A stretch of 64,000 bases of DNA from Rhodospirillum sp047263945 (GCF_047263945.1 NZ_JBLAVB010000001.1:372001-436000); one strand, 5' to 3'. Shown: positions 41,504 to 51,216, numbered from the stretch's first letter. A program made the numbers and translations. The notes: generated by a model not told the origin, from the letters alone.

Positions 41504-43278
41504 ATGTTTTCAATGAAGTAAAAGCCGTTGTTCTGGATGTGGTCGAGGTATTGAAGGCTGAAGGCACCCTGCCCGCAGAGCTGGATGCCTCTCGGGTGAC
41601 CATGGAGCCCCCTCGGGATCCCAGCCACGGTGACATGGCGACCAACGCGGCCATGGTTTTGGGCAAAGCTGCCAAGATGAAACCCCGCGATCTGGCTGAA
41701 TTGCTGGTTGGCAAGCTTGTCCAGGCTGACTTGGTCTCCGACGCCGAAGTGGCCGGGCCAGGTTTTATCAATATCCGTTTGAAGTCAGAAGCTTGGCTAA
41801 ACGTTTTGAAAGTGGTTCTGGAAACGGGACCCGCCTTCGGCGCCTCTACGATGGGCGGAGGAGCGGCCGTCAACGTGGAATTCGTCTCCGCCAACCCGAC
41901 AGGTCCCATGCATGTGGGGCATGGACGGGGCGCGGTGTATGGTGACGCGCTCGCCAGCCTGCTTTCCAAGGCCGGATGGGCGGTGACCAAGGAATATTAT
42001 GTGAACGATGCGGGCGCCCAGGTCGATGCCTTGGCCCGGGCCGTTTATGCCCGGTATCGAGTGGTGCTTGGAGAATTGAGCGAAGAGGCCTTTGCGGCCA
42101 TGCTTGCGGCCAAGGAAATCGAATACGGTGGTGACTATCTGGTTCCGTTGGCCAAGGACATTGCGGCGGACGAAGGAGCTGTTTGGCTGGGCAAGGAGGA
42201 GGTCGAGTGGCTGCCCCACTTCCGGGATCGGGGTATTGAGAGTATGCTCGCCCTGATTAAGGAAGACCTGGGCGCCATGGGCGTCACCCACGATGTTTTC
42301 ACCTCCGAGCGGGACTTGGTGCGCGCCGGGCGGGTCGATGAGCTTCTTGCGGAGCTGGAAAATCGCGATCTGATTTATGTGGGTGAGCTGGAACCCCCGA
42401 AGGGCAAGCTTCCCGATGATTGGGAACCCCGGCCCCAGACTCTGTTCCGGGCTACCCAATACGGCGATGACGTGGACCGGCCCCTGAAGAAATCCGACGG
42501 CACCTGGACCTATTTCGCCAGCGACATCGCCTATCACCACGACAAATACAAGCGTGGCTTCAAGGAGATGATCAACATTCTTGGCGCCGACCATGGCGGC
42601 TACGTGAAGCGCCTGAAGGCCGCGGTGAAAGCCGTTTCGGATGGGCAAGGAGAGCTTGATGTGAAATTGATCCAGCTCGTCAAACTGATGAACAAGGGCG
42701 AGCCGGTGAAAATGTCCAAGCGCGCCGGTACCTTCATCACCCTGCGCGAGGTGGTTGATGAAGTGGGCAAGGACGTCGTCCGCTTTATTATGCTGACCCG
42801 TAAGAATGACGCAGCCTTGGATTTCGATTATGCCAAAGTCACGGAAAAAACTCGGGATAATCCGGTCTTTTATGTGCAATATGCCTATGCTCGGTCCCAG
42901 TCCGTAAAACGTCTCGCCATGGAGGCCTTCTCCGGCCGGGACCTGTCTCCTGAGGCCTTGGCCCAGAGCGCCGATCTGTCGCTACTGGATGCGGAAGAAG
43001 AGCTGGCCATGGTGCGGCTGCTGGCTGGTTGGCCCCGTTTGGTGGAAAGTGCTGCGGAAGCCCATGAACCCCATCGGGTGGCCTTCTACCTGGGTGAAGT
43101 GGCTGCAGCCTTTCATGGTTTGTGGAATCGTGGGAACGATGACGCTCAACTGCGGTTCTTTCTTCCGGAGAACGAGCAGATGAGCCTCGCCCGCCTCGCG
43201 CTTGTCCAAGCGGTAGCGACGGTGATAGCGTCTGGGTTGGAGATCTTCGGAGTGGAACCGGTTAAGGAGATGCGGTAA
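41500..43278 (+). CDS. argS: Arginyl-tRNA synthetase
   Basis: A 592-residue class I synthetase. The N-terminal Add-1 domain (about 1-115) is followed by SANPTGPMHVGHGRGA (about 130-145, the HIGH motif) and the ArgRS form of the KMSK loop, VKMSKRAGTFI (about 402-412), then the alpha-helical anticodon-binding domain ending in ALRALVQAVATVIASGL-like family sequence. It charges tRNA-Arg. It overlaps dgt by four bases upstream and the SPOR gene by one base downstream, so it sits inside a tight operon. Confidence 0.97.
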   Translation: MNVFNEVKAVVLDVVEVLKAEGTLPAELDASRVTMEPPRDPSHGDMATNAAMVLGKAAKMKPRDLAELLVGKLVQADLVSDAEVAGPGFINIRLKSEAWLNVLKVVLETGPAFGASTMGGGAAVNVEFVSANPTGPMHVGHGRGAVYGDALASLLSKAGWAVTKEYYVNDAGAQVDALARAVYARYRVVLGELSEEAFAAMLAAKEIEYGGDYLVPLAKDIAADEGAVWLGKEEVEWLPHFRDRGIESMLALIKEDLGAMGVTHDVFTSERDLVRAGRVDELLAELENRDLIYVGELEPPKGKLPDDWEPRPQTLFRATQYGDDVDRPLKKSDGTWTYFASDIAYHHDKYKRGFKEMINILGADHGGYVKRLKAAVKAVSDGQGELDVKLIQLVKLMNKGEPVKMSKRAGTFITLREVVDEVGKDVVRFIMLTRKNDAALDFDYAKVTEKTRDNPVFYVQYAYARSQSVKRLAMEAFSGRDLSPEALAQSADLSLLDAEEELAMVRLLAGWPRLVESAAEAHEPHRVAFYLGEVAAAFHGLWNRGNDDAQLRFFLPENEQMSLARLALVQAVATVIASGLEIFGVEPVKEMR

Positions 43279-44315
43279 TGGCACTAAAGCGCCAGCGTCC
43301 GGACGGTGCAGAGGACGATATCGACCTGGACGAGCAGCTGATGAACTTGCTGCCAGACGAACTGCGCAATTCCGATGAGATCTATTTGGATGACGACGTG
43401 GATGGCCCCCGGGGACGGGGAGGTGTCTTGGCCATTATGTTCGGCATTTTTTTCGGTCTGCTGGTTGCCGGTGTCGCCGCTTGGTATTTGTTGGGAGAAG
43501 CGGGAAGTGATCGGGCAGATGGGGCCGATGGACCACCGGTGATCACTGCCGAGGGGGAGCCCTATAAGACTCGTCCTGAAGAACCCGGCGGCATGATGGT
43601 CGAAAACAAGGACAAGCTCGTTTATAACCGCATTGCCGAAGGGGATCGGGCCGTGAAACCGGAAGAGAAGCTGCTTCCGGAGGCGGAACAGCCCAAGCCA
43701 CCGCCGGTCGCACCGACTGAAGAGGCCGCAGGCAAAACCGAGACCACGGCTCCGGCCTTTGCGACCCAGGCCCCGGAGATTCCACCTTCCCCGATAGAAA
43801 CCGATACCCCTCCTGCTCCGCCGCCACCTCCGGTGCCGCTGGCAAACGGGAAGGGTCCCCTAGACAGGCCGAACGGGACGGCGACCATGCCGCTGCCGGT
43901 TGCCCCTGCAGAACCGGTCGCTCCGGCACCCGTTCCGTTGGAGCCCAAGACAACAGCTGCTCCCAAACCCGCGGCGCCCAAACCTGTTGCTCCCAAACCC
44001 GTAGCGCCGCAGCCCGTCTCCCCTCAAACGGCCGCCGCCGCTCCGGCATCGTCGGGAAAGGCCGTGAAGGGAGATACCCTGATCCAGGTCGCCGCTTTGC
44101 GGACCGAGGGTGCGGCCGAGGAGGCATGGCGTAATATCTTGACCACGCACAAAAATCTTCTTGGCTCCTTCCGCCATTCGGTTGTGCGGGCCGATCTGGG
44201 TGACAAGGGGATCTATTTCCGCCTTCGTGTGGGGCCGGTGGGTGATCGCGCCCAGGCCAAAGCCCTCTGCGAAACCTTAAAAAGCCGTGGGCAAGGGTGC
44301 ATCGTTGTCCGATAA
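43278..44315 (+). CDS. SPOR-domain membrane protein
   Basis: A 345-residue bitopic protein with an acidic cytoplasmic start, one membrane helix (about 50-71, GVLAIMFGIFFGLLVAGVAAW), a long periplasmic linker rich in Pro, Ala and Lys (about 110-255, with APKPVAPKPVAPQPV repeats) and a C-terminal SPOR domain (about 262-345, LIQVAALRTEGAAEEAW...RLRVGPVGDRAQAKALCETLKSRGQGC). SPOR domains bind denuded glycan strands at the division site. The argS-SPOR-nagZ order is common in alphaproteobacteria and suggests a role in septal wall remodelling. It overlaps argS by one base and nagZ by 29 bases. Confidence 0.92.
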   Translation: MALKRQRPDGAEDDIDLDEQLMNLLPDELRNSDEIYLDDDVDGPRGRGGVLAIMFGIFFGLLVAGVAAWYLLGEAGSDRADGADGPPVITAEGEPYKTRPEEPGGMMVENKDKLVYNRIAEGDRAVKPEEKLLPEAEQPKPPPVAPTEEAAGKTETTAPAFATQAPEIPPSPIETDTPPAPPPPPVPLANGKGPLDRPNGTATMPLPVAPAEPVAPAPVPLEPKTTAAPKPAAPKPVAPKPVAPQPVSPQTAAAAPASSGKAVKGDTLIQVAALRTEGAAEEAWRNILTTHKNLLGSFRHSVVRADLGDKGIYFRLRVGPVGDRAQAKALCETLKSRGQGCIVVR

Positions 44316-45327
44316 ATCGCCATTGGCCGCTATCTTGGGTGTCTCCGGAACGGAATTGACTCCCAATGAGATCGGCTTTCTTAGGGAAGTCGACCCTTTC
44401 GGGTTCATTCTCTTCGCCCGGAATATCGAGACACCGGATCAAGTCCGCTCCCTGACCGAAAGTCTTAGGGCGACTGTCGACCGAACGGATGCTCCGGTCC
44501 TGATCGACCAAGAAGGGGGGCGCGTTCAGCGGCTGCGCCCTCCCCATTGGCCCGTTCGCTCACCTGCGGAAGTCTTTGGTTCCTTGTACGGGCGGGATCC
44601 CCTTAAGGCCCGGGCTGCGGTCACCTTACAGGCTCGGCTGATCGCCCATGATCTGCGCCAATTGGGGATCGATACCGATTGCTTGCCGGTCCTGGACGTC
44701 CGCCAGCAGGGAGCCCATGACATTATCGGCGATCGGGCCTTTTCGGAAGACCCTGAGGTTGTTGGTCCGTTGGGACAGGCGGTGGTCGCCGGACTGTTGA
44801 GCGGTGGCGTCTATCCAGTGATCAAACATATCCCTGGCCATGGCCGGTCTCACGCGGATAGTCACAAGGATTTGCCTGTGGTGGATACCGATCTTGACAC
44901 TCTGACAGGTCATGATATCCCGCCTTTTCAGGTCCTGGCCGACGCGCCCTTTGCTATGACCGCCCATATCGTCTATTCCGCAATCGATCCAACCCAGCCG
45001 GCCACTCTATCGGCCAAAGTGATCGACGAGGTTATTCGCGGGGTCTGCGGCTTTCAGGGATTGTTGATGACCGATGACCTGTCCATGAAGGCCCTTGATC
45101 GCCTCACCATGGAGGAGAGGACCCGCCGCTCGCTGGCAGCAGGTTGCGATTTGGTGCTCCATTGCAACGGGGATATGGATGAGATGAAAGAGGTGGTTCA
45201 CGCCGCACGTCCCTTGGATCTCATGGGCATGCAGCGCTGGCATCGGGCCAAGGGGCAACTTGGTACGCCAGACCCAGCCTATGATCCGCGCATCGACGAA
45301 GAAACCCTGGCGGAGTATTTGTCGTGA
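44287..45327 (+). CDS. nagZ: Beta-N-acetylhexosaminidase NagZ
   Basis: A 346-residue glycoside hydrolase family 3 enzyme. VIKHIPGHGRSHADSHKDLP (about 179-198) is the NagZ signature with the His/Asp general acid/base dyad, and LLMTDDLSMKAL (about 258-269) holds the nucleophile Asp. It removes GlcNAc from 1,6-anhydro-muropeptides in the cytoplasm during wall recycling, directly downstream of the reaction made by lytic transglycosylases such as the Slt at 3189. The start is a GTG lying inside the SPOR gene (29-base overlap); an in-frame later start is possible but would shorten the family N-terminus only slightly. Confidence 0.94.
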   Translation: MGKGASLSDKSPLAAILGVSGTELTPNEIGFLREVDPFGFILFARNIETPDQVRSLTESLRATVDRTDAPVLIDQEGGRVQRLRPPHWPVRSPAEVFGSLYGRDPLKARAAVTLQARLIAHDLRQLGIDTDCLPVLDVRQQGAHDIIGDRAFSEDPEVVGPLGQAVVAGLLSGGVYPVIKHIPGHGRSHADSHKDLPVVDTDLDTLTGHDIPPFQVLADAPFAMTAHIVYSAIDPTQPATLSAKVIDEVIRGVCGFQGLLMTDDLSMKALDRLTMEERTRRSLAAGCDLVLHCNGDMDEMKEVVHAARPLDLMGMQRWHRAKGQLGTPDPAYDPRIDEETLAEYLS

Positions 45328-46022
45328 TGGATATGGACTTCGCGGGGATGGTCGAAAACGTTCTGACCTGGATCCCTGGACTGATTCTGGCCATCACGTT
45401 ACACGAGGCGGCCCATGCCTATGCTGCCTCTTTGCTGGGTGACAATACGGCGAAGGCCCTGGGGCGAGTGACCTTAAACCCAATTCGTCATGTGGATCCC
45501 TTTGGCACCGTCGTGTTGCCCGGTCTGTTATTTCTGGTGAGTTCGCCCTTCTTATTTGGATGGGCCAAGCCGGTGCCCGTGGATTATCGGAACTTGCATC
45601 ACCCCAAACGGGATATGGCCTGGGTGGCCCTTGCCGGCCCCGGAATGAACGTGTTTTTGGCCGTTGTCTTCGCGGCCAGCATCCATCTTTTGCGTTTCGT
45701 TCCAGAGGATTGGCTACAAGTTCTGTTCATCACCTTGCAAAAGGCCGTCTTGATTAATTGCGTTCTGGCTGTTTTCAACATGATCCCCATTCCTCCCTTG
45801 GATGGCGGGCGGGTGCTGGTGGGACTGTTACCCATGAAGCCGGCCCTTTGGATGTCCCGGATGGAAAAAAAGGGCCTGTTGCTGCTGATCGGCGTGCTTT
45901 TTCTTCTGCCCCTGCTCCTCGGGCAGATCGGCATCCATTTCAGTCCCTTTGAGTTGGTTATTGGCCCCATCGTCCGGGCGTTGATGGCGGCCGTTTATAC
46001 CACCGTCATGCTTCCCATTTAG
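45327..46022 (+). CDS. M50-family (site-2 protease-like) membrane metalloprotease
   Basis: A 231-residue membrane protein with about five to six hydrophobic segments. LHEAAHAYAAS near residues 25-35 is the HExxH zinc motif, and FNMIPIPPLDGGRVL near 150-165 carries the third ligand Asp; there is no PDZ domain. This is the short class of rhomboid-independent, site-2-type proteases seen next to scpA in several bacteria. The substrate is unknown. The stop of nagZ overlaps the start: GTG 45324 (GGAG 8 bases upstream) and ATG 45327 are both possible. It lies between nagZ and scpA and may be co-transcribed with nagZ. Confidence 0.9.
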   Translation: MDMDFAGMVENVLTWIPGLILAITLHEAAHAYAASLLGDNTAKALGRVTLNPIRHVDPFGTVVLPGLLFLVSSPFLFGWAKPVPVDYRNLHHPKRDMAWVALAGPGMNVFLAVVFAASIHLLRFVPEDWLQVLFITLQKAVLINCVLAVFNMIPIPPLDGGRVLVGLLPMKPALWMSRMEKKGLLLLIGVLFLLPLLLGQIGIHFSPFELVIGPIVRALMAAVYTTVMLPI

Positions 46023-46147
46023 GGATGGCTCCGAGGGGTCCGAGATCAAGGTCAATTCGGAACACTCTGAAATCTCTATAGATTGAGTGAACCGGGGCCA
46101 GATTCATTCAATCCATTCTCGTTTCACTTGAGAGGCCGGGAGAGATC

Positions 46148-46969
46148 ATGGTGGACGAGTCCGACTTTCAGGAGGACCCCACGCCAGAGCCCTCGCCGGA
46201 GCGGCTGAATGAGTTGGTCCTGGAACTGGACGGTTTCGAGGGACCCATTGACCTGCTGCTGAGCTTGGCACGGGACCAGAAGGTGGACTTGGCCAAGCTG
46301 TCCATCCTGGCCTTGGCCGAACAATATCTGACCTTCATGGCCCACGCACGCCAAGCCCAATTGGAGCTGGCCGCAGACTATTTGGTCATGGCCGCTTGGT
46401 TGGCCTACTTAAAGTCCCGCCTGCTGATCCCAGCTCAAAAGTCCGAGGACGAACCCAGTGGCGAGGAACTGGCAGCGGCCCTGCAATTTCAATTGCAACG
46501 GCTGGAGGGGATGCGGGCCGTTTCGGAACGGCTGATGGGCCGTCCCCGCCTGGGGAGGGAAATCTTTTCCCGGGGGGCACCCGAAGGACTCGTTCTGGTC
46601 AAACGGCCGATTTTCGCGGCCACCCTGCATGACCTGCTGCGGGCTTATGGCTCAGTCAGGCGGGCCATGGAGCGGCCAAAGGTCTTGGAGATCGAGCACT
46701 TTGATCTTTATAGCGTCGATGATGCTATTCAGCGGATAAATGCCATGCTTGGAACCGTGCTGGACTGGACGACCCTGCAGACCTTCTTGCCCCCGGCCAT
46801 GCTCGACCCTTTGGCCCGGCGGTCAGCCCTTGCTGCAACCTTTGTGGCCACACTGGAGATGGCCAAGCAGGGTCTGTTATCCGTTCGCCAGGATGGCGGA
46901 ACATATGCACCAATCCATGTGAAACCCACGGGCAAGGCTGTCTGGCGGGAAGGGGATAAGGATGAGTAA
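46148..46969 (+). CDS. scpA: Segregation and condensation protein A
   Basis: A 273-residue kleisin. It has LVLELDGFEGPIDLLLSLARDQKVDLAKLSILALAEQYL near the N-terminus, the ScpA signature, and a C-terminal winged-helix part. ScpA bridges the two heads of SMC and binds ScpB, forming the condensin complex that organises and segregates chromosomes. scpB overlaps its end by eight bases, as usual. The 125 bases upstream may hold a promoter separate from the nagZ group. smc is not in the window. Confidence 0.95.
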   Translation: MVDESDFQEDPTPEPSPERLNELVLELDGFEGPIDLLLSLARDQKVDLAKLSILALAEQYLTFMAHARQAQLELAADYLVMAAWLAYLKSRLLIPAQKSEDEPSGEELAAALQFQLQRLEGMRAVSERLMGRPRLGREIFSRGAPEGLVLVKRPIFAATLHDLLRAYGSVRRAMERPKVLEIEHFDLYSVDDAIQRINAMLGTVLDWTTLQTFLPPAMLDPLARRSALAATFVATLEMAKQGLLSVRQDGGTYAPIHVKPTGKAVWREGDKDE

Positions 46970-47699
46970 GGGACCCTTCAAACGCGGCGTGAAAATGACG
47001 GGAGGGGAGGTGGACTTCGGTCAGCTTCGGATGGTCGAGGCCCTGCTGTTCGCCTCCGCCGATCCCCTGTCGCCGGAGGAGCTGGCTACCCGCCTGCCTG
47101 AAGGTGCCGATATGGGTGGGCTTCTCACGGCCCTGCAGGAGCAGTATGCCAATCGGGGTGTTACCCTGGTGGTCACCGGCGGCCGCTGGGCCTTCCGGAC
47201 GGCCCCCGATCTGGCGGGGATGCTTCGGGTGGAAGCGCCGGAGCAGAGGCGCCTCTCGCGGGCTGCCGTGGAGACACTGGCGATTATCGCCTACCACCAA
47301 CCGGTCACCCGGGCCGATATCGAGGACATTCGCGGCGTGGCCCTGTCCAAGGGGACGCTCGATCTATTGTTGGAAGCGGGCTGGATTCGGCCCCGGGGAA
47401 GGCGCCAAACCGTGGGGCGCCCCCTGACCTGGGGAACATCCGACTCCTTCCTGGATCACTTCAGTTTGGAATCCCTCGATGACCTGCCCGGTGTTGAGGA
47501 ATTGAAGGCTGCGGGCCTTCTGGATCGCCGTCCGGCACTGGCCGCCTATGGTGCCCGAGCCCGGGACGGGGACGACGCCTTGGAAGATGTGGAGGAAGAC
47601 GGGACGCTGACCGGCCAGCCTGGGCGGCGGGAGGATCTGCAACTTGACCTTCTGCGTCGGGAGCCCCTCACCACAACAAGTGGCAGCGAAGACACATGA
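46962..47699 (+). CDS. scpB: Segregation and condensation protein B
   Basis: A 245-residue protein with two winged-helix domains: RMVEALLFASADPLSPEELATRLPEG in the first and ETLAIIAYHQPVTRADIEDIRGV in the second, followed by RGRRQTVGRPLTWGTSDSFLDHFSLESLDDLPG, all typical of ScpB. It forms a dimer on the ScpA kleisin. An acidic tail of about 40 residues (GDDALEDVEEDG) extends past the fold. It overlaps scpA by eight bases; tatA follows 185 bases later. Confidence 0.95.
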   Translation: MSKGPFKRGVKMTGGEVDFGQLRMVEALLFASADPLSPEELATRLPEGADMGGLLTALQEQYANRGVTLVVTGGRWAFRTAPDLAGMLRVEAPEQRRLSRAAVETLAIIAYHQPVTRADIEDIRGVALSKGTLDLLLEAGWIRPRGRRQTVGRPLTWGTSDSFLDHFSLESLDDLPGVEELKAAGLLDRRPALAAYGARARDGDDALEDVEEDGTLTGQPGRREDLQLDLLRREPLTTTSGSEDT

Positions 47700-47884
47700 C
47701 GGGATGCCGCTTGATCGGGCGCGGGGTATCTTAAAACCTCACGGGATGAGCCCGCATCGGGAATGGGAGAAACCTGCCCCTTTGGTCATGCCTTACCGTT
47801 GCGAGGGGCGTTGCTTTCTGCGATGATCCGCCAGGGCAAAGGGCGACCGATGCGTCCCGCCGAAATTGATCGTTTGGAGGAGTT

Positions 47885-48118
47885 ATGGGTTTTTCCAGCA
47901 TTTGGCACTGGATCATCGTTTTGGTGGTGGTTCTTCTGCTGTTCGGCGCGGGTAAGATTCCCCGGCTGATGGGTGACGTCGCCAAGGGCGTCAAGGCCTT
48001 CAAAAAGGGCATGGCCGACGACGATGATGAACCTACGTCCTCCGACCGTAAGGTGATCGACGACAGCAAGTCTGCCGATGCCGCGCCGAAAGCCAAGACC
48101 AAGGAAGACGCCTCCTAA
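47885..48118 (+). CDS. tatA: Twin-arginine translocase subunit TatA
   Basis: A 77-residue protein with a short membrane helix (about 5-20), the conserved hinge FGAGKIPRLMGDVAKGVKAFKKGM and a charged tail. This is TatA/E type. TatA oligomers form or weaken the membrane at the site where folded proteins cross. GGAGG sits close before the ATG. tatB follows 160 bases later; that gap has no gene I can support. Confidence 0.95.
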   Translation: MGFSSIWHWIIVLVVVLLLFGAGKIPRLMGDVAKGVKAFKKGMADDDDEPTSSDRKVIDDSKSADAAPKAKTKEDAS

Positions 48119-48278
48119 GTTGGAGGAGGGCCTGCAGCCTCCGGTTTTGGAGGTGACCCGATTGCGCCGGTCCGTCATCCGGGCCGACGCAATTTGTCAA
48201 CGATTTAACCGAGCGGTCACAGGACGCCTGTCATTGTGTCCGGAATGCCGCTCACCGCTCTGGTAAAGACGGATATCC

Positions 48279-48752
48279 ATGCTAGACCTTGGTTGGTCCG
48301 AGATCGCGGTTATTGCCGTGCTCGCCCTTGTCGTCATTGGTCCCAAGGACCTGCCCAGGGTGTTGCGCACCGTGGGCAGGTGGGTGCGGAGAATTCGTGC
48401 CATGGGCGGTGAATTTCAAAAGCACATGGACGATGTGATGCGTGAGTCCGGCGTGGATGAGGTGCGCAAGCAGGTCAATACGATCGCGCGTACGGACATC
48501 GGCGGCAAGATCGATAAGGTTGTCGATCCCGACGGCTCGCTCGCCAAATCCCTGAGGGACGATCCGAGCAAAAAGTCCATTGAGAAGCAGCCGACGCAGG
48601 AAAAAGCACCGCAGGATCAGTCACCCCAACTGGCCGCTCCCTTGCATCAGGGGAAGCGAGAAGAGGGGGCCGCATCTGCGGAAACCCTGGGTGAAGGGAA
48701 CGGGGATTCGCCCAAGACGACCAAGGCCACTTCGGCCGAACAACAGCAATAA
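48279..48752 (+). CDS. tatB: Twin-arginine translocase subunit TatB
   Basis: A 157-residue protein with an N-terminal membrane helix and the TatB pattern MLDLGWSEIAVIAVLALVVIGPKDLPRVLRTVGRWV, then an amphipathic helix and a polar Lys/Gln/Glu-rich tail. TatB with TatC forms the receptor for twin-arginine signals, such as that of the hydroxylase large subunit at 31223. tatC starts 18 bases after the stop. Confidence 0.95.
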   Translation: MLDLGWSEIAVIAVLALVVIGPKDLPRVLRTVGRWVRRIRAMGGEFQKHMDDVMRESGVDEVRKQVNTIARTDIGGKIDKVVDPDGSLAKSLRDDPSKKSIEKQPTQEKAPQDQSPQLAAPLHQGKREEGAASAETLGEGNGDSPKTTKATSAEQQQ

Positions 48753-48770
48753 GACAGGTGGATTGAGGGA

Positions 48771-49766
48771 ATGGCTCCGGCGGACCGCGCCCCCGAGGAA
48801 GAGGATGTGGACGGCAAAACAATGCCGTTGCTCGAACATTTGGTGGAACTGCGCAATCGCTTGCTTTGGGCGGTCGTGTTTTTCATCGTGGCCTTCTTTG
48901 CCTGTTTTCATTTTTCAGAGCATATCTACAACTTCCTGATCGAACCGCTGGCCAAGATCATGGAACGGGTAGGTGGCTCCCAGCGGATGATTTACACGGC
49001 GTTGACCGAGGCCTTCTTCACCTATGTGAAAGTGGCGGCTTTCGGCGCCTGCGTTCTCTCCTTTCCGCTGTTTGCGGCCCAGATGTGGATGTTTATCGCG
49101 CCCGGACTCTACCGGAATGAAAAGCGCGCCTTCCTGCCCTTCCTGTTCATCAGCCCCATTCTTTTTGTGATGGGGGCGGCGATGGTTTACTACCTCGTCA
49201 TGCCCATGGCCTGGGAATTTCTGCTGGGGTTCCAGACGACCAAGGCGGAAACCGTCCTGCCTATCCAGTTGGAGGCCAAGGTCGGCGAATACCTGGGGCT
49301 GGTGATGAAGCTGATCCTGGCTTTTGGGTTAAGTTTCCAGATGCCCGTGGTCCTGACCCTGATGGCACGGTCCGGTTTGGTCCGGTCCAAGTCGCTGGCG
49401 GGGGCGCGGAAATACGCCATCGTTGGTGTCTTTGTGGCTGCGGCCATGATCACCCCTCCCGATGTGATCAGTCAGGTTCTGCTCGCTCTGCCTATGATCG
49501 TCCTCTATGAGCTTTCCATTGTCGCTGCCCGTATGGTGGAAAAATCCCGGGGCGAAGAGGAAGATGACCTCGACTTCGATGACGAAGAGGATGGTCCCGG
49601 TGAAGGGGGCAATGACCCTGAGCCACCAGCTTCGGATGAATCTTCAACGACCTCCGGTGTACCGTCGACTGCGACCGGCACAGTGGTATCCTCCCGGGAA
49701 GACGGGTACGAGGACGATGGGGACGACGGTGGCGTTTCGGAAACGGATTGGAATCAGACGAAGTAG
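48771..49766 (+). CDS. tatC: Twin-arginine translocase subunit TatC
   Basis: A 331-residue protein with six membrane segments between residues about 25 and 250. Family motifs include MPLLEHLVELRNRLLWA at the start, FFTYVKVAAFGACVLSFPLFAAQMWMFIAPGLYRNEKR and a loop with EYLGLVMKLILAFGLSFQMPVVL. After the last membrane segment comes an unusually long, strongly acidic tail of about 70 residues (EEEDDLDFDDEEDG... and a second Asp-rich stretch), absent from E. coli TatC (258 residues). The tail is predicted disordered and cytoplasmic. serS follows after 166 bases. Confidence 0.95.
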   Translation: MAPADRAPEEEDVDGKTMPLLEHLVELRNRLLWAVVFFIVAFFACFHFSEHIYNFLIEPLAKIMERVGGSQRMIYTALTEAFFTYVKVAAFGACVLSFPLFAAQMWMFIAPGLYRNEKRAFLPFLFISPILFVMGAAMVYYLVMPMAWEFLLGFQTTKAETVLPIQLEAKVGEYLGLVMKLILAFGLSFQMPVVLTLMARSGLVRSKSLAGARKYAIVGVFVAAAMITPPDVISQVLLALPMIVLYELSIVAARMVEKSRGEEEDDLDFDDEEDGPGEGGNDPEPPASDESSTTSGVPSTATGTVVSSREDGYEDDGDDGGVSETDWNQTK

Positions 49767-49932
49767 TCGTTTCTCCTTTTGGTTCTGCCATTTCTCAAGG
49801 GTTTTTAAACCCAATCCGCATAGGATTCCCGTCCATGGAGTCGGGAGACTCCTGGCGGAGCAAGGGATCTGCCCTTTCCCCGCGCCGCGTCAGACCGTGG
49901 TATCTTGACACGTCTACTCATGGACCCACCCA

Positions 49933-51216
49933 ATGCATGACCTTAAAGCCATCCGCGAAAACCCCGAGGCCTTCGATAGGGGGTTGTCCCGCCGTGGACT
50001 GCCGCCTCGGGCTGCGGAAATCCTCGAGTTGGATGGTAAGCGCCGGTCCAACCAGACGGATCTGAACGAGATGCAGGCCCGCCGCAACGAGGTCTCCAAG
50101 CAGATCGGTGGCGTGAAAAAGGCCGGGGGGGACGCCCAGCCTTTGATGGACGAAGTGGCTAACCTGAAAGTCCGCATGGCCGAATTGGAGAGCCAGTCCA
50201 AAGCGGTAGAGGATGATTTGCAGGCTCTGCTCATGGGTCTGCCGAACACCGTGGATGAGGAGACTCCCGACGGCCCCGACGAGGAAGCCAATGTGGAGAT
50301 CCGGACCTGGGGCACGCCCCGGACTTTCGACTTCGACCCGAAGCAGCATTTCGACATTGGCGAGTCCCTCGGAGAGATGGATTTCGAGGCGGGTGCCCGC
50401 CTGTCTGGCGCTCGCTTTGTGGTTCTGAAGGGGCAGGTGGCTCGCCTGGAGCGCGCTCTGGCTCAGTTCATGCTCGATCTGCATATCACCGATCATGGCT
50501 ATACGGAGATTCAAACCCCTGTCCTGGTGCGGGAGGCGGCCCTGTACGGGACCGGCCAATTGCCCAAGTTTGGTGAAGATCTGTTCAAGGTGGATGAGGA
50601 CTTCTACCTGATCCCCACCGCCGAAGTGACCCTGACCAATCTGGTGAACGGGCAGATCCTGTCCGAGGGAGACCTGCCGCTGCGTATGACGGCCCATACC
50701 CAATGTTTCCGGGCCGAGGCCGGGGCCGCCGGCAAGGATACCCGGGGCATGATCCGGCAGCATCAATTCGAGAAGGTGGAAATGGTCTCCATTGTCCACC
50801 CGGACCAGTCCGAAGCCGAATTGGACCGTATGACCCTTTGCGCAGAAACGGTTCTTCAGAAGCTGGACTTACCCTATCGGGTGCTCGCACTCTGTACCGG
50901 GGATATCGGCTTTGGCGCCAAGCGTACCTATGACCTGGAGGTCTGGCTGCCGGGCCAGAACCGCTATCGAGAGATTTCGTCCTGTTCCAACACCGGTGAT
51001 TTCCAGGCCCGCCGCATGAATGCCCGCTTCAAGGGCGAGGGCGAGAAGGGCACCCGCTTCGTTCACACCCTGAATGGTTCTGGCTTGGCTGTCGGACGCT
51101 GCTTGGTGGCGGTGCTGGAAAATTACCAAAACGCCGACGGAACGGTGACTGTGCCGGAGGTCCTTCGGGGCTATATGGGGGGACTTGAGGTGATGGGCAT
51201 GGGGGCCGGGCACTGA
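49933..51216 (+). CDS. serS: Seryl-tRNA synthetase
   Basis: A 427-residue class II synthetase: an N-terminal antiparallel coiled coil (about 25-105) that recognises tRNA-Ser, then motif 2 with FRAEAGAAGKDTRGMIRQHQFEKVEM and motif 3 near TLNGSGLAVGRCLVAVLENY. PTAEVTLTNL is another SerRS signature. Its stop overlaps the surE start by one base. The tatC-serS-surE order is conserved in alphaproteobacteria. Confidence 0.97.
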   Translation: MHDLKAIRENPEAFDRGLSRRGLPPRAAEILELDGKRRSNQTDLNEMQARRNEVSKQIGGVKKAGGDAQPLMDEVANLKVRMAELESQSKAVEDDLQALLMGLPNTVDEETPDGPDEEANVEIRTWGTPRTFDFDPKQHFDIGESLGEMDFEAGARLSGARFVVLKGQVARLERALAQFMLDLHITDHGYTEIQTPVLVREAALYGTGQLPKFGEDLFKVDEDFYLIPTAEVTLTNLVNGQILSEGDLPLRMTAHTQCFRAEAGAAGKDTRGMIRQHQFEKVEMVSIVHPDQSEAELDRMTLCAETVLQKLDLPYRVLALCTGDIGFGAKRTYDLEVWLPGQNRYREISSCSNTGDFQARRMNARFKGEGEKGTRFVHTLNGSGLAVGRCLVAVLENYQNADGTVTVPEVLRGYMGGLEVMGMGAGH

